Shown: positions 23,119 to 34,917, counted from the first letter of the stretch. The stretch is DNA of 64,000 nucleotides from Bacillus sonorensis NBRC 101234 = KCTC 13918 (GCF_001592005.1 NZ_BCVZ01000004.1:1-64000), one strand, 5' to 3'. Numbers and translations are program-made. The notes: a model not told the origin generated them from the letters alone.

Positions 23119-25008
23119 ATGCGTTCTTTACTGGAAGACGCGAAAGCTTTCAGACAAAAGACACTGAAAGATCTTCAAAACAGGCAGGAGACCGACGGAT
23201 CATGGAGATTTTGTTTTGAGGGGCCTGTGATGACGAACAGTTTTCTCATTCTTCTGCTGACATCTCTCGGAGATCATGACTCTTCTCTGATCTCCAGTCT
23301 TGCCAGGCGGATCAGGTCCGAGCAAAACGAAGATGGGACATTCCGAAACTATCCGGATGAAGCTGAGGGGCATTTGACGGCGACGGTGCAGGGCTACACC
23401 GGCATGCTGGCTTCAGGAATCTATAGCCGCGATGAACCGCACATGCAAAAGGCGGAGGCGTTTATCAGATCAAAAGGCGGACTTCGATCTGTTCACTTTA
23501 TGACAAAATGGATGCTGGCCGCTAACGGACTGTACCCGTGGCCGAGATTATATTTGCCGTTGTCTTTTTTGCTCATTCCCCCCGTGTTTCCGCTGCATTT
23601 TTATCATTTCAGCGCATATGCCAGAATTCATTTCGTTCCGATGGCGATAGCTTTGAACAAAAAATACGTGCTGAAAAACGAGCAGATCGGCTCGCTTCGC
23701 CACTTGGATGAAAATATGTCAAAAAATCCGCTCGATTGGCTCAGCATCCGCTCTTTTGATGAACGTAACTTTTATCCTTTCAATCTGCAATGGAAGGAGC
23801 TTCTGAAATGGCCGGTTTATGTTCATAACCTCGGGTTCGAAGCCGGGAAAAGATACATGCTGGACAGAATTGAACAAGACGGTACACTGTACAGCTATGC
23901 CAGCGCGACGATTTTTATGGTTTACAGTCTGCTATCACTGGGGATCTCCAAAAACGACCCTGTCATCAGAAAAGCGGTTAGCGGAGTAAAAGGACTTGTT
24001 GCGCCGTGCGGCGGTGAAGGCCTTTATGTGGAGAATTCAACTTCAACCGTTTGGGATACGGCATTATTAAGCTATGCGATGCAGGAAGCGGGAATGTCTC
24101 AAAAAAGTCCAACCGTCTCCTCTGCGGCTGATTATTTGGAAAAAAGGCAGCATATCAGAAAAGCCGATTGGGCCGTCTTTAATCCTCATGCAAAGCCGGG
24201 CGGCTGGGGTTTTTCAAATCTTAACACAAACAATCCGGATGTGGACGATACAGCGGCAGCATTAAAAGCGATCCCTTTAAACAGAAGGCCGGCCGACTGG
24301 ACCCGGGGGCTTGCCTGGCTCTTGTCCATGCAAAACAAGGACGGCGGATTTGCCGCCTTTGAAAAAAACGTCGATCATCCATTGATCCGCAGACTGCCGA
24401 TTGAATCTGCTGATGAAGCGGCGGTTGATCCGTCGACAGCCGATTTGACGGGCCGCGCTCTGCACGCACTTGGTCTGAAAGCGGGATATACGGAAAACCA
24501 TTCGGCTGTCAGGCGGGCACTGCATTGGCTTTATCGCCGCCAGGAGAAAAACGGCTCATGGTACGGCCGCTGGGGCGTTTGCTATATTTACGGAACATGG
24601 GCGGCTTTGACCGGGATGAAAGCTGTCGGCGTAAGCGGAGAACACCCTTCCGTCAAAAAAGCCCTGTCCTGGCTTAAATCGATTCAGCTTCCTGACGGGA
24701 GCTGGGGTGAATCATGCAAAAGCTGTGAAATCAAAACGTTTGCGCCCCTTGCCTATGGCACGGCCGTTCAAACCGCATGGGCGCTTGAGGCTTTGCTGCA
24801 ATACGAGGATCCACGCGAACCTCTGATCCAAAAAGGGTTCCGCTTTCTCATTGACGATGGCCTCCACCAGCCAAAACACCTCGTCTATCCGACGGGCATC
24901 GGGCTTCCAAAACAATTTTACATTTATTATCACAGCTATCCTTTTGTGTTTCCTCTTTTAGCATTAAGCGCGTTTATTAAACAAATGGAAATGAGGGAGA
25001 AACGTTGA
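23119..25008 (+). CDS. sqhC: Squalene-hopene-cyclase family terpene cyclase SqhC
   Basis: A 629-residue class II terpene cyclase. The DxDD acid motif is seen as DVDDTA, and several QW repeats (QNKDGGF, RQEKNGSW, IQLPDGSW) stabilise the two alpha-barrels. B. subtilis SqhC makes sesquarterpenes (sporulenes) in spores from C35 prenyl chains. I choose ATG 23119, nine bases after AAGGAG; ATG 23101 is itself part of that site. The stop overlaps the sodF start by four bases, so the pair is coupled, as in B. subtilis. Confidence 0.93.
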   Translation: MRSLLEDAKAFRQKTLKDLQNRQETDGSWRFCFEGPVMTNSFLILLLTSLGDHDSSLISSLARRIRSEQNEDGTFRNYPDEAEGHLTATVQGYTGMLASGIYSRDEPHMQKAEAFIRSKGGLRSVHFMTKWMLAANGLYPWPRLYLPLSFLLIPPVFPLHFYHFSAYARIHFVPMAIALNKKYVLKNEQIGSLRHLDENMSKNPLDWLSIRSFDERNFYPFNLQWKELLKWPVYVHNLGFEAGKRYMLDRIEQDGTLYSYASATIFMVYSLLSLGISKNDPVIRKAVSGVKGLVAPCGGEGLYVENSTSTVWDTALLSYAMQEAGMSQKSPTVSSAADYLEKRQHIRKADWAVFNPHAKPGGWGFSNLNTNNPDVDDTAAALKAIPLNRRPADWTRGLAWLLSMQNKDGGFAAFEKNVDHPLIRRLPIESADEAAVDPSTADLTGRALHALGLKAGYTENHSAVRRALHWLYRRQEKNGSWYGRWGVCYIYGTWAALTGMKAVGVSGEHPSVKKALSWLKSIQLPDGSWGESCKSCEIKTFAPLAYGTAVQTAWALEALLQYEDPREPLIQKGFRFLIDDGLHQPKHLVYPTGIGLPKQFYIYYHSYPFVFPLLALSAFIKQMEMREKR

Positions 25009-25847
25009 ACAGAGATGTATACAAGGAGGAATTGACGTCCTGGGCCAGCGGCCTGAAAGAACAGGTAAAACATGATTCTTCTTTGGAAAGCTGTTTAGAT
25101 CAGCTTTTTCGATTGCTCGATGATGCTGATGCGACTGAACAGGAATGGTATGAACAGGCGGAAGCCGTTTATGAAGCAATCAGCCGAAGCAGCGCTTCAA
25201 AAAACCCGCAGCAGTACAGAATGGTTCCGATCGGAGGCCACCGCCTCCCAAGGCTTCCCTATTCCTACTCGGCTCTTGAGCCTTTTATTTCAAAAGAGAT
25301 TATGTTCCTTCATCACACGAAACACCATCAGAGCTATGTCGACGGGCTGAACAAAGCCGAACGGGAGCTGCAAAAGGCGCGGCAGACAAAACAATTTCAG
25401 CTTGTGAACCATTGGGAACGGGAGCTTGCTTTTCATGGCGCCGGGCACTATTTGCATACAATTTTCTGGTATGCGATGAATCCGAAAGGCAAAAGAAGAC
25501 CGACTGGTGAGCTGCTTGAGATGATCAACCGTTCGTTTGGCAGTTATTCCGCTTTTAAAGAACATTTTTCAGAAGCGGCCAAACATGTGGAAGGCGTCGG
25601 CTGGGCGATTCTCGTATGGGCCCCGCGCTCACACCGCCTTGAAATTTTGATCGCGGAAAAGCATCAGCTGATGAGCCAATGGGACGTCATTCCGCTCCTC
25701 CCCCTTGACGTATGGGAGCATGCCTACTATCTCCAATATAAAAATGAAAAGGCGAAATATGTGGACAATTGGTGGAACGTCGTTGATTGGCGGGAGCCGG
25801 AAAGACGCTTCGCCGCGGCGAAACACATCCTGTGGGAGCCATATTAA
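25005..25847 (+). CDS. sodF: Iron/manganese superoxide dismutase SodF with N-terminal extension
   Basis: The 280-residue protein has about 75 extra helical residues before a complete Fe/Mn SOD. Metal ligands are the two His in HHTKHHQSYVD and HYLHTIFW, then Asp and His of DVWEHAYY. The starting codon TTG 25005 overlaps the sqhC stop and has an AGGGAG site. The N-terminal extension is typical of Bacillus SodF. Linkage with a terpene cyclase suggests protection of an oxidation-sensitive spore lipid, which is inference. Confidence 0.9.
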   Translation: MNRDVYKEELTSWASGLKEQVKHDSSLESCLDQLFRLLDDADATEQEWYEQAEAVYEAISRSSASKNPQQYRMVPIGGHRLPRLPYSYSALEPFISKEIMFLHHTKHHQSYVDGLNKAERELQKARQTKQFQLVNHWERELAFHGAGHYLHTIFWYAMNPKGKRRPTGELLEMINRSFGSYSAFKEHFSEAAKHVEGVGWAILVWAPRSHRLEILIAEKHQLMSQWDVIPLLPLDVWEHAYYLQYKNEKAKYVDNWWNVVDWREPERRFAAAKHILWEPY

Positions 25848-25858
25848 TCGGCAGAAAA

Positions 25859-25886
25859 AATCCCTAAACTTAAAGGTTTAGGGATT
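25859..25886. terminator. Bidirectional terminator between sodF and yocR
   Basis: AATCCCTAAAC and GTTTAGGGATT arms with a six-base loop, A-run before, between two convergent genes. Confidence 0.8.
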
Positions 25887-27225
25887 TGAAAACTCCGATC
25901 ACATCTAAAAAGACGATAATAATGACGACCGGCGCTACGTAGCGGATTAACAGAAGCCAGGCAGCGAACCATTTGCGGCTGATTTTTGAGCCCTCTTTTA
26001 ATTCCGCGAACAGCTCGTCCTTCGGTATTTTCAGCGGGACGAAAACAGCGATTAAAAACGCTCCGACCGGCATTAAAATATTGCTGACGAGATAATCCGC
26101 CGCATCAAAGATTGACAGGCCGAAAATGGAAACATGCTGAAGCGCTCCGTATGATAAGGCTGACGGAATGCCGAACAGGAAAATCGCGATGCCTCCCGCC
26201 CAGGCGAATATTCGCCTTTTTCTCGCGTCTCCTTTTGACAGAACGGAAACCAGAATTTCAAGCATCGAAAAAGCTGACGTAAGCGTCGCAAATAAAAATA
26301 ATAAAAGAAACGCCAATAAAAAGAGAATTCCAAACGGCATCTGATGGAATACGGACGGAAGCACATTAAATAATAGCATCGGTCCGGCATCAGGAGATAA
26401 ACCGAATGAAAACACGGCCGGGAAAATCGCGATTCCTGCAAGGATCGCCACTGATACGTTTAAAAGCGTGACGGAAACAGCCGACTGCACGATATTTTCT
26501 TTTTTGGATAAATAAGAGCTGTACGTCACCATGACGGACACCCCGACGCTCAAGGAGAAAAAGGATTGTCCCATGGCAAACAGCACGGTCTCGGCTTTGA
26601 TATGTGAAAGATCAGGCTTTAAGAAAAACTCAATCCCTTCCATTGAGCCAGGCAGCGTGACCGAGCGGACAATTAAGAGGAGAAAGATGATGAAAAGGGC
26701 CGGCATCATAAACCTGCTCGCCTTTTCAATTCCACTGCTGACTCCTTTTGCAACAACAACGATCGTAATGATGATAAAGAGGAACTGGCTGGCCAGGACG
26801 AGATAAGGATTGGCAATCGTTTCCCCAAAAAGGGCTGCATAATCCGCACTTCTTGAAAGCTCTCCCGTCAATCCTTTGAAAATATAAATGATAATCCAGC
26901 CTCCGACAACGCTGTAAAACGACAGCAGAATAAAGCACGTGATGATGCCGAGCCGTCCTATCCAGTGCCAGAGCGAACCGGGCGCCAGCTCCTTATAAGA
27001 TTCAACTGCGTCTTTTTGGGTCTTTCTACCGATAATAAATTCAGCCAACAATAAAGGAAGCCCAACTAATAATGTAAAAAGAATAAAAATAAGTAAAAAT
27101 GCCCCGCCGCCGCTGGTTCCGGCAACATAAGGGAACTTCCATATCGCGCCGAGCCCGATTGCCGAGCCGGCCGAAGCTAAGATGAATCCAAGCTTTGATG
27201 ACCATATATTTTGTTTATTTTCCAC
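25870..27225 (-). CDS. yocR: Sodium-dependent (NSS family) transporter YocR
   Basis: An 11-12 helix neurotransmitter:sodium symporter-like transporter of 451 residues. The first helix carries the family signature [17 protein letters not shown], and GGGAFLLIF follows. GTG 27225 (VENKQNIW) follows an AGAGGTG site; a longer upstream frame has no family match. Such proteins usually import amino acids with sodium. The substrate is not known. Confidence 0.9.
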   Translation of the reverse strand: MENKQNIWSSKLGFILASAGSAIGLGAIWKFPYVAGTSGGGAFLLIFILFTLLVGLPLLLAEFIIGRKTQKDAVESYKELAPGSLWHWIGRLGIITCFILLSFYSVVGGWIIIYIFKGLTGELSRSADYAALFGETIANPYLVLASQFLFIIITIVVVAKGVSSGIEKASRFMMPALFIIFLLLIVRSVTLPGSMEGIEFFLKPDLSHIKAETVLFAMGQSFFSLSVGVSVMVTYSSYLSKKENIVQSAVSVTLLNVSVAILAGIAIFPAVFSFGLSPDAGPMLLFNVLPSVFHQMPFGILFLLAFLLLFLFATLTSAFSMLEILVSVLSKGDARKRRIFAWAGGIAIFLFGIPSALSYGALQHVSIFGLSIFDAADYLVSNILMPVGAFLIAVFVPLKIPKDELFAELKEGSKISRKWFAAWLLLIRYVAPVVIIIVFLDVIGVFKSLNL

Positions 27226-27457
27226 TAAAGCACCTCTTCTTCTCATGTCTAACCTGCACATCAGGCTACAAACTATCATTTTAAAAATCATAAACGAATT
27301 CGTCAAGGTTTTCAAACATTTCTTTCAGTTTACATAATATATTTATCGTTTAATAAAACAAAAACCTTCCTGGTGTTGAATTATTCAGAAGATTAATTAT
27401 AATAAGAGAATACTATTTTCGTTAGATTTTCTACACCACGCGTAAGGAGCTGGACAC

Positions 27458-28426
27458 ATGAGTCATTTAATCAAGATCAGTCAATTTACCGGAAAAACCT
27501 TTGCCCTATGGGTGATCCTATTCGCGGTGCTCGGGTTTGCGTTTCCTTCCCAATTTACCTGGATCAGCCCCTATATTACGATTCTGCTTGGCGTCATTAT
27601 GTTTGGCATGGGATTGACCCTGTCTGCCGATGATTTCAAAGAACTGTTGAGAAGGCCGCTGCAGGTGCTGATCGGCGTGCTCGTTCAATATACGATTATG
27701 CCTCTCACTGCTTTTGGACTGGCCTACGGGCTCAACCTCCCTTCGGAAATTGCCGTCGGCGTCATTCTGGTCGGCTGCTGTCCCGGCGGAACGGCTTCAA
27801 ATGTGATGACATTTTTGGCTAAAGGAAATACCGCGCTGTCTGTCGCGATCACGACGATCTCAACATTGCTGGCGCCATTTTTAACGCCCTTTCTCATTTT
27901 GCTGTTTGCAAAAGAATGGCTCCCGGTATCACCCGGATCATTGTTTGTTTCGATTTTGCAGGCCGTTCTGATTCCAATTCTGGCAGGGCTGTTCGTCCAG
28001 TTTTTCTTCAAAAGACAGGTCGAACAAGCGGTGCAGGTGCTGCCGCTCGTGTCGGTCATCGGCATTGTCGCGATCGTAGCCGCAGTCGTCGGCGGAAACC
28101 GGGAAAATATCATTCAATCCGGCCTGCTGATTTTCGCTGTTGTCGTTCTTCACAACGGGCTCGGTTTATTTCTCGGCTTTATGTTGGCAAAGTGCTTTAA
28201 AATGGATTATCCTTCGCAAAAAGCCGTCTCAATTGAAGTCGGCATGCAAAATTCAGGACTCGGCGCAGCGCTTGCAACCACCCATTTTTCACCGCTTGCC
28301 GCCGTGCCGAGCGCGGTCTTCAGCGTCTGGCACAACCTTTCCGGTTCATGGCTTGCGACATACTGGGCCAAAAAAGCAAAAAAACGGGAGAACGCTCCGG
28401 AAAAGACGGAATCCCCTTCCCTTTGA
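27458..28426 (+). CDS. yocS: Bile acid:sodium symporter family protein YocS
   Basis: A 322-residue BASS-family transporter with ten hydrophobic segments. Family motifs are GMGLTLSADDF, the CCPGGTASNVMTFLAKGN sodium-site loop and SIEVGMQNSGLGAALA. In bacteria these carriers move organic acids such as pantoate or keto acids. An AAGGAG site lies eight bases before the ATG. It is convergent with odhB and its own terminator follows at 28435. Confidence 0.9.
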   Translation: MSHLIKISQFTGKTFALWVILFAVLGFAFPSQFTWISPYITILLGVIMFGMGLTLSADDFKELLRRPLQVLIGVLVQYTIMPLTAFGLAYGLNLPSEIAVGVILVGCCPGGTASNVMTFLAKGNTALSVAITTISTLLAPFLTPFLILLFAKEWLPVSPGSLFVSILQAVLIPILAGLFVQFFFKRQVEQAVQVLPLVSVIGIVAIVAAVVGGNRENIIQSGLLIFAVVVLHNGLGLFLGFMLAKCFKMDYPSQKAVSIEVGMQNSGLGAALATTHFSPLAAVPSAVFSVWHNLSGSWLATYWAKKAKKRENAPEKTESPSL

Positions 28427-28434
28427 CGACAAAC

Positions 28435-28471
28435 AAAAAGCTTTGACCGCCAAAACGGTCAAAGCTTTTTT
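28435..28471. terminator. Bidirectional terminator between yocS and odhB
   Basis: AAAAAGCTTTGACCG and CGGTCAAAGCTTTTTT arms with a six-base loop between convergent genes. Confidence 0.85.
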
Positions 28472-28481
28472 ATGGATTGAT

Positions 28482-29753
28482 TTATCCCTCTAACAGGAGC
28501 TGTTCAGGATCTTCAAGCAGGTTTTTCACGGTGACTAAAAATCCGACGGCTTCTTTTCCATCGACGATCCGATGGTCGTAAGATAAAGCGATGTACATCA
28601 TCGGGCGGTTTTCGAAGCGCTCTTCATCGATCGCAACAGGACGCAGCTGGATTTTATGCATGCCCAAAATTCCGACCTGCGGGCTGTTTAAAATCGGAGT
28701 CGATAACAGAGAGCCGAACGTTCCTCCGTTTGTGATCGTGAATGATCCCCCTTGTAGCTCGCTGAGAGACAGTTTATTGTTTCTCGCTTTTTTGGCAAGC
28801 TCGCCGATGTCTTTTTCAATATCGGCAAACGTTTTACGATCCGCATCACGGACGACCGGAACGACAAGCCCTTCAGCAGCGGCGACCGCAATTCCGATAT
28901 CATAAAACTTCTTGATGACAAGCTCGTCACCTTGAATTTCCGCATTGAGAAGCGGATATTTTTTCAGGGCGGCGACAACGGCTTTTGTAAAGAAGGACAT
29001 AAATCCAAGCTTTACATCGTGCTGTTCAAGGAATTGGTCTTTACGGCGCTTTCTGAGATCCATAACCGCCGTCATATCCACTTCGTTAAAAGTCGTCAGC
29101 ATAGCGGCGGTGTGCTGGACTTCAACGAGGCGTTTGGCAATCGTTTGTCTCCTGCGGGACATTCTCTGCCGTTCAACCGGTTTTGCCGAATCCTCAGAAT
29201 TAGCGGCCTTTCCTTGAGGTTTTGGCGCGGCCGGAGCTTTAGGCGGCTGCTCGTTCTTTTGGTAGGATTCAACATCTTGTTTTCTGACCCTTCCGAGCGG
29301 ATCGCCAGTTGGAATTTCTGATAAATCAATGCCCTTTTCCCGGGCAAGCTTTCTGGCAGCCGGAGAAGCGACCGGTCTTGTTTTCCCGTTCTCCTCCCGG
29401 CCTGACGCGCGATCCGGAGTGTCAGCCTTCACTTCAGGCGCAGCCGGCTTTACTTCCGGAGCCTCTGCGCTTTTTTCAGCATCGGCTTGAGGAGCGGAGT
29501 CCCCGCCTCCTTTTCCTTCGCCTTCTGAAATCGTTCCGATCACTTCGCCGACTTGAACTGTATCACCGGAGTCTTTCAGCACTTCCTGAAGAACCCCGGA
29601 CTGTTCTGCCGTTAATTCCACGTTGACTTTATCGGTTTCCAGTTCAAGCAGGAATTCCCCTTGTTCTACATAATCTCCCGGTTGTTTCAGCCATTGGGCT
29701 ATCGTTCCTTCTGAAATTGATTCCGCTAATTCAGGTACTTTAATTTCCGCCAT
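28482..29753 (-). CDS. odhB: 2-oxoglutarate dehydrogenase E2, dihydrolipoamide succinyltransferase
   Basis: The core of the TCA-cycle 2-oxoglutarate dehydrogenase complex, 423 residues. The lipoyl domain (1-77) carries [11 protein letters not shown] with the lipoylated Lys. A Pro/Ala/Glu-rich linker leads to the E1/E3-binding domain ([16 protein letters not shown]) and a second linker. The catalytic domain ends with [12 protein letters not shown]. It lies 14 bases after odhA and is cotranscribed with it. Confidence 0.96.
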   Translation of the reverse strand: MAEIKVPELAESISEGTIAQWLKQPGDYVEQGEFLLELETDKVNVELTAEQSGVLQEVLKDSGDTVQVGEVIGTISEGEGKGGGDSAPQADAEKSAEAPEVKPAAPEVKADTPDRASGREENGKTRPVASPAARKLAREKGIDLSEIPTGDPLGRVRKQDVESYQKNEQPPKAPAAPKPQGKAANSEDSAKPVERQRMSRRRQTIAKRLVEVQHTAAMLTTFNEVDMTAVMDLRKRRKDQFLEQHDVKLGFMSFFTKAVVAALKKYPLLNAEIQGDELVIKKFYDIGIAVAAAEGLVVPVVRDADRKTFADIEKDIGELAKKARNNKLSLSELQGGSFTITNGGTFGSLLSTPILNSPQVGILGMHKIQLRPVAIDEERFENRPMMYIALSYDHRIVDGKEAVGFLVTVKNLLEDPEQLLLEG

Positions 29754-29767
29754 TTTTTAGTTCCCCC

Positions 29768-32602
29768 TTAATTTTTGCGAGTCAAGCTCTCAGATACAAT
29801 TCGTTCCTGTTCCTTCTTATGAACGGTCGGATCCCCTTCTGCCGGACTTGAACGTCTTCTTCTTCCAATGTAGCGCACGTTCACGCCTTTTGGTGCGACC
29901 TCTCTTAAATAAGGCTCAATATAATTCCAGGCGCCCATATTTTGCGGCTCTTCCTGAACCCAAACGATCTCTTCCAAATGCGGAAGCTTGGCGAAGATCG
30001 CCTTTATATGCTTCGCAGGGAAAGGATAAAGCTCTTCTACACGCGCGATGTGGAGCCAGTCTTTTTCAGCCTCCATCTTATTAAAGTAATCGCTGATGTC
30101 GATTGAGACTTTACCGCTCGAAAGAATGAGACGCGTCACCTTTTCATATTGATGAGAAAGACCTGACATTTCGTATACCGGCTTAAAGCCGCCTTCGCTG
30201 AGCTCCTGCACTTCGGACACCGTATTCGGATTTCTCAGCAGGCTTTTCGGCGTCATAATGATGAGCGGGCGGATCTCCTCACGAAGCAGCATTTTGGCCT
30301 GCCTTCTTAAAATATGGAAATATTGCGCCGCACTCGTCAGATTGGCGACGGTCCAGTTATTTTCCGCCGCAAGCTGCAGAAAGCGCTCCGTTCTGCCGCT
30401 CGAATGCTCAGGCCCCTGTCCTTCATATCCGTGCGGAAGCAGGACGACAAGCCCTGATTTTTGCCCCCATTTTGCCCTTCCTGCGGAAATAAACTGGTCA
30501 AAATAGACTTGAGCCGCATTCGCGAAGTCTCCGAATTGCGCTTCCCAGATCACCATCGTTTCCGGCGAAGAAACGTTATAGCCGTATTCAAAGCCGAGGA
30601 CAGATCCTTCAGAAAGCGGGCTGTTATGAACCGCAAATGCCGCTTTTGTATCTGCAAGGTGATGCAGGGCGATGAATTCATCCCCTGTCTTGCTGTCATG
30701 AAGAACAAGGTTGCGATGTGCGAATGTGCCGCGTTCTGAATCCTGGCCGGTCAGCCTTACAGGCGTGCCGTCTTTCAAAATGGACGCAAACGCCATCACC
30801 TCGGCCAAAGACCAATCGACTTTGCGGTCATCTTCAAACGCTTTGGCGCGCCTTTCGAGGATTCGTTTTAACTTGTCGAAAACGTTGAAGTTTTCAGGCC
30901 ATGCGATCAGCTCTTTGTTAATTTTGCGCAGGACATCAAAATCAACCGATGTATCGACATTCGGAAACCCGTTGGATACCGGCTCCGGCAAGACGATTTC
31001 ATGTACCATATCTTCCTTTTTGGCCGGCACTTTTCGGTACGCTTCTTCCAAACGCTTCATCACCGAGTCTTGTATTTTTGAAACGGTGTCTTTTTCAATA
31101 ATGCCTTTACTGATCAGCTTTTCTGCAAAAATATTTTTGACAGTCGGATGTTTTCTAACCGCATCATAGAGCATCGGCTGTGTCGCCGCCGGTTCATCCA
31201 TTTCATTGTGTCCAAAGCGGCGGTAGCCGATCAGATCGATTAAAAAGTCCTTATTAAAAGTCTCGCGGTATTCAACCGCAAGCTGAACCGCTGACAGGCA
31301 TGCTTCCGGATCATCGGCGTTGACGTGGACAATCGGGATTTCAAAGCCTTTGGCAAGATCGCTCGCATATTTCGTCGATCTTGACTCATTGCTTTCGGTT
31401 GTGAAGCCGATCATATTGTTGGCGATGATATGGATCGCTCCGCCGACCTGATAGCCCTTCAGCTGGCTGAGGTTCAAGGTTTCGGAGACGATGCCTTCGC
31501 CAGGGAACGCCGCGTCACCATGGATCAGGATCGCCAAGGATTTTTTGACATCTTGAACCGGATAGCCGCTCTCTGTTCTCGTTTCCTGGGCGGCTCTTGT
31601 GCTGCCCTCGACAATCGGATCGATGAACTCAAGATGGCTCGGGTTGTTCGCCAAGGTAATCCGCGCCGTTTTTGTCTGCTCACCCTGAATCTGGCGTTTT
31701 GCGCCGAGATGGTATTTGACATCCCCCGTCCAGCCGTAGTTGATTCCGATTGATCCCTCTGAGGGGACGAGATCCTTATTCGGGGCATGCTGAAATTCGG
31801 AAAAGATGATTTCATAAGGTTTTCCGAGCACATGAGCCAAGACGTTCAGCCGGCCCCTGTGCGCCATTCCGATATTAATGCTCGTCGTTCCCGAAGAAAC
31901 CGACTCGGCGATAATATCATCCAGCATAGGTACAAGCGCATCAAGCCCTTCAATGGAGAAGCGCTTTTGCCCGACAAACGTTTTGTGCAAAAACTGCTCC
32001 AATCCCTCAACTTCTGTCAGCCGTCTTAGGACATCTATTAATTTCTCTTTCGATTTCGGGGCGAATAATTCTCCCGACTCGATCTTTTTCATCAGCCAAT
32101 TGCGCTCTTCAAAAATATGCACATGGTCAAATTCAAAAGAAATCGATTTTTTGTATGTGTTCCTTAAGTACTGGATGGCTTCTAAACCGTTCATTACTTC
32201 TTTAGGGGCATCTTTGCAAATCACAGATGCCGGGATTTTTTCCACATCCTGTTCGGTCAGACCGTACTCGGCAAGCGGAAAAAGCTCCTGTTTTTCTTGC
32301 GTTTTTCGTAATGGATTGACGGAAGCGTTTAAATGGCCATAGGTTCTAATATCTTCTGCAAGTTTTACCGCGGATGCGATTTTTTCAATAGAATCTGCCG
32401 TGAAATGTGCCTCTTCAGTCTTTCCAGAGGCGGCCCTTATGTCGCCCGGGGGAGCTCCGAGATCGTCAAACATCCCTTTTAAGTCAGGATCGATGTTCTC
32501 TGGATCCTTGACATACTGATCATAAAGCTCCAGCACATAGCCGAGGTTCGGACCGTGAAATTCTTCCCAAGTCATTCTTTGTTTCATACTATTTTGAAAC
32601 AT
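29768..32602 (-). CDS. odhA: 2-oxoglutarate dehydrogenase E1
   Basis: The thiamine-diphosphate dependent decarboxylase of the 2-oxoglutarate dehydrogenase complex, 944 residues. [11 protein letters not shown], the ThDP-binding [11 protein letters not shown] stretch and FGHNEMDEP are intact, as is the C-terminal [17 protein letters not shown] region. The N-terminal [10 protein letters not shown] start equals that of B. subtilis OdhA. Gene order odhA-odhB is conserved. There is no E3 gene here; it is usually shared with other complexes. Confidence 0.96.
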   Translation of the reverse strand: MFQNSMKQRMTWEEFHGPNLGYVLELYDQYVKDPENIDPDLKGMFDDLGAPPGDIRAASGKTEEAHFTADSIEKIASAVKLAEDIRTYGHLNASVNPLRKTQEKQELFPLAEYGLTEQDVEKIPASVICKDAPKEVMNGLEAIQYLRNTYKKSISFEFDHVHIFEERNWLMKKIESGELFAPKSKEKLIDVLRRLTEVEGLEQFLHKTFVGQKRFSIEGLDALVPMLDDIIAESVSSGTTSINIGMAHRGRLNVLAHVLGKPYEIIFSEFQHAPNKDLVPSEGSIGINYGWTGDVKYHLGAKRQIQGEQTKTARITLANNPSHLEFIDPIVEGSTRAAQETRTESGYPVQDVKKSLAILIHGDAAFPGEGIVSETLNLSQLKGYQVGGAIHIIANNMIGFTTESNESRSTKYASDLAKGFEIPIVHVNADDPEACLSAVQLAVEYRETFNKDFLIDLIGYRRFGHNEMDEPAATQPMLYDAVRKHPTVKNIFAEKLISKGIIEKDTVSKIQDSVMKRLEEAYRKVPAKKEDMVHEIVLPEPVSNGFPNVDTSVDFDVLRKINKELIAWPENFNVFDKLKRILERRAKAFEDDRKVDWSLAEVMAFASILKDGTPVRLTGQDSERGTFAHRNLVLHDSKTGDEFIALHHLADTKAAFAVHNSPLSEGSVLGFEYGYNVSSPETMVIWEAQFGDFANAAQVYFDQFISAGRAKWGQKSGLVVLLPHGYEGQGPEHSSGRTERFLQLAAENNWTVANLTSAAQYFHILRRQAKMLLREEIRPLIIMTPKSLLRNPNTVSEVQELSEGGFKPVYEMSGLSHQYEKVTRLILSSGKVSIDISDYFNKMEAEKDWLHIARVEELYPFPAKHIKAIFAKLPHLEEIVWVQEEPQNMGAWNYIEPYLREVAPKGVNVRYIGRRRRSSPAEGDPTVHKKEQERIVSESLTRKN

Positions 32603-32957
32603 TTGAACATTACCCCCAACCTAATAATCAAGTGAATGATTCACTATCTTAATATATCTTCTGAACCCTTTGCCCAGAAATATGTAATAAAAACGCTTCC
32701 ACGTACATTTTACCACTGATTCTCATTCGTTTCTACACAGATTGTTCAAATAAAATTAAAAAATCATCTTGAAAAATAAAATATTTCATAATTTTGAACA
32801 TTCAGATTGAAAACTTATGGACACTCTTTGAACTCGCTTTGAATTTTCCCTTTCCGGAAATTTTTTAAACCACTGAATGAACGACATTCGAAAAAACAAA
32901 ATTTCAAAAATTAAAGTTGATAAAGATAATAAAAATTGGTTTATTCCGCCAATAAAA
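32603..32957. other. Promoter region of odhA
   Basis: A 355-base, very AT-rich region between odhA and the yojO terminator. It should hold the odhAB promoter. Several TATAAT-like words are present but none is decisive, and no gene is seen. Confidence 0.4.
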
Positions 32958-32988
32958 ACAGATGGCCGCAAGCCGTGCAGCCATCTGT
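32958..32988 (-). terminator. Terminator of yojN-yojO
   Basis: ACAGATGGC and GCCATCTGT arms with an inner short stem, followed on the minus strand by TTTTTATTGG. Confidence 0.75.
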
Positions 32989-32993
32989 CATAC

Positions 32994-34907
32994 CTATCCT
33001 ATACTTTTGTTCAACAGCTTTTTTAACAGCGGGTACAGCACATCAGGAAGCTGATCGACATCAGGGACGAACAGACTGTACTTGCCGTACATATCCTGGA
33101 TCGTTTTCACTTGCGATTCTTCGATTTCACTGTTTGATAAAAATACATTGATGACTTCGATTTTTCTTTTTCTCGCTTCCATCACCGCTTCATGTGTATC
33201 GACAATCCCGTTTTGTTCATAATTGAAAGCAGCAGGCTCCCCGTCTGAAAAGACGATCAGAAATTTTTGCCCTTCGCTTCTTTGAATGAGCGTTTTCGCC
33301 ATTTGTCTGATCGCAAAGCCGTCCCGGTTGTCTTCCTCCGGTTCAAGCTGCATAATGCGCGGCCCTGCGTTCTCTTTTAAAGAATCCCTGAAGGAGACGA
33401 CGGTATGAAAATAATTGGGCTGGCTCGTCTCTGTCGCATCATTTGTATCCTCCCAAAACCCGACAATCTGATGGGGGACGGATACAGATTTGAGCGCTTC
33501 ATGAAACAGCACGATGCCCCGCTTTGTCTCCTCCATTTTGTCATGCATGCTGGCGGAGCAGTCGACAAGCAATGTAAAGACGGCATCAATTTCGGTTGAC
33601 GGCTCCTGTTTTTTGTAGAAAAGCCGCGGATTCCGCTCCGTAAAGTAGCGAAGCAGCTTATTGTTCAATCTGCCCGCGTGCAAATCGGTTCTTGGCAGCG
33701 TTTTTTTATGCTCCAGCGTTTTTTGGATCATTTGCTTCAGACGTTTTTGATAGGATTCGATCGTCTTTGCCTGCTCGTGATATGCCTGTGTTTCTTCAGC
33801 TGTGGGATAATCAGGCGTTTTAAAAATTGAAAAGGCGTAGCGGTTTTCTTTTCCGGCCGCCATTCCGCCTGCATTCGGTTCATCCTGAACGGAATCAAGG
33901 GATTCGAGTTTTGAGTAATCTTTCCTTTTTGTCTGTTTTGCCGTTCCCTGGACCGCACCGAGGGCCTGGTCGCCGTCCTCGCCCTCTCTTAAAGCGCCGC
34001 CTGCAATATCCGTTTTCGCACCGTGCTCCAAATCGAATTGGAGAAAACTTTTGGCAGGCGCTTCCGTTTCCCTGTGCCATGTCGGCATTTCCTCATCAAG
34101 GACTTCCTCGTCCCCATCGCTTTTCTCATCCAAAGTCAGATCGTCGCTGAGTTTCGGCTTCGCTTTTACATCATGGAAAAGGAAGTCTTCTTCAACCTCG
34201 CCGTATTCAAGCTCAGGAAAAAAGAAATACGTGTTCAGCATATCTTTTTCAAGAACCTCTTCAAAGCCTTCCATTAAGATGTTGACAATTGATGCGATCT
34301 CCCTGGTGGAACGCGCTTCATATACGCGGCTCAGCTGCTGTTCAATAAATCCTTTCAGCGGATCAATCGATTCATGGATATGCGGTATATCCTCCAGCGG
34401 CGACTCGGCCGCAAGCTTGACATAGATGGCGCAGAACAGGGCGTCCGTAAAAATGCTCCGCTCCAAATTCAGCGTCAGCTGTGTCTTAAAATGTTTCCGG
34501 TACATCGATTTGCGGCTGAGAAACACGGATTTTGTTCCCGGCCTCTCCTTTTTGATGCACTCTTCAATTCTGATATCTTCAAAAAGCATAAACAATTGTT
34601 TTGCTAAACTCTTAAACTGGAATTGGCGGATCGCAGCAAGCATCTCCGCGAAATCAGTCATTGAGCTGTAGCGGGTTCCGACGGAGCGCAGGTACACATC
34701 GCTCTTCAGCCCGGCAACCATATCCCGTTCATCACGATCCTTCCAAAAATGGCTCATATAGATCTTTTTCTCAAAGGGATTGTAATAGGACTGAACGCCG
34801 TACTCCACTTCAACCTGATCGCTTTTTGCGAGCGTCTTGGCTAAATCCGTCAGCTCCATAAATAAGAGAGAGTCGATCTTGCTGTCATTAAATTTAATAA
34901 ACTTCAT
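32994..34907 (-). CDS. yojO: VWA-domain protein YojO (CobT/NorD-like)
   Basis: A 637-residue protein with an acidic middle region and a C-terminal von Willebrand A domain whose MIDAS is seen as LLVDCSASMHDK. It pairs with the MoxR-type ATPase just upstream, the usual AAA/VWA arrangement for metal insertion or complex remodelling. The target is not known. ATG 34907 follows a GAGGG site; a longer frame from 34973 overlaps yojN and is not preferred. Confidence 0.87.
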   Translation of the reverse strand: MKFIKFNDSKIDSLLFMELTDLAKTLAKSDQVEVEYGVQSYYNPFEKKIYMSHFWKDRDERDMVAGLKSDVYLRSVGTRYSSMTDFAEMLAAIRQFQFKSLAKQLFMLFEDIRIEECIKKERPGTKSVFLSRKSMYRKHFKTQLTLNLERSIFTDALFCAIYVKLAAESPLEDIPHIHESIDPLKGFIEQQLSRVYEARSTREIASIVNILMEGFEEVLEKDMLNTYFFFPELEYGEVEEDFLFHDVKAKPKLSDDLTLDEKSDGDEEVLDEEMPTWHRETEAPAKSFLQFDLEHGAKTDIAGGALREGEDGDQALGAVQGTAKQTKRKDYSKLESLDSVQDEPNAGGMAAGKENRYAFSIFKTPDYPTAEETQAYHEQAKTIESYQKRLKQMIQKTLEHKKTLPRTDLHAGRLNNKLLRYFTERNPRLFYKKQEPSTEIDAVFTLLVDCSASMHDKMEETKRGIVLFHEALKSVSVPHQIVGFWEDTNDATETSQPNYFHTVVSFRDSLKENAGPRIMQLEPEEDNRDGFAIRQMAKTLIQRSEGQKFLIVFSDGEPAAFNYEQNGIVDTHEAVMEARKRKIEVINVFLSNSEIEESQVKTIQDMYGKYSLFVPDVDQLPDVLYPLLKKLLNKSIG

Positions 34908-34917
34908 GAAAGAACCC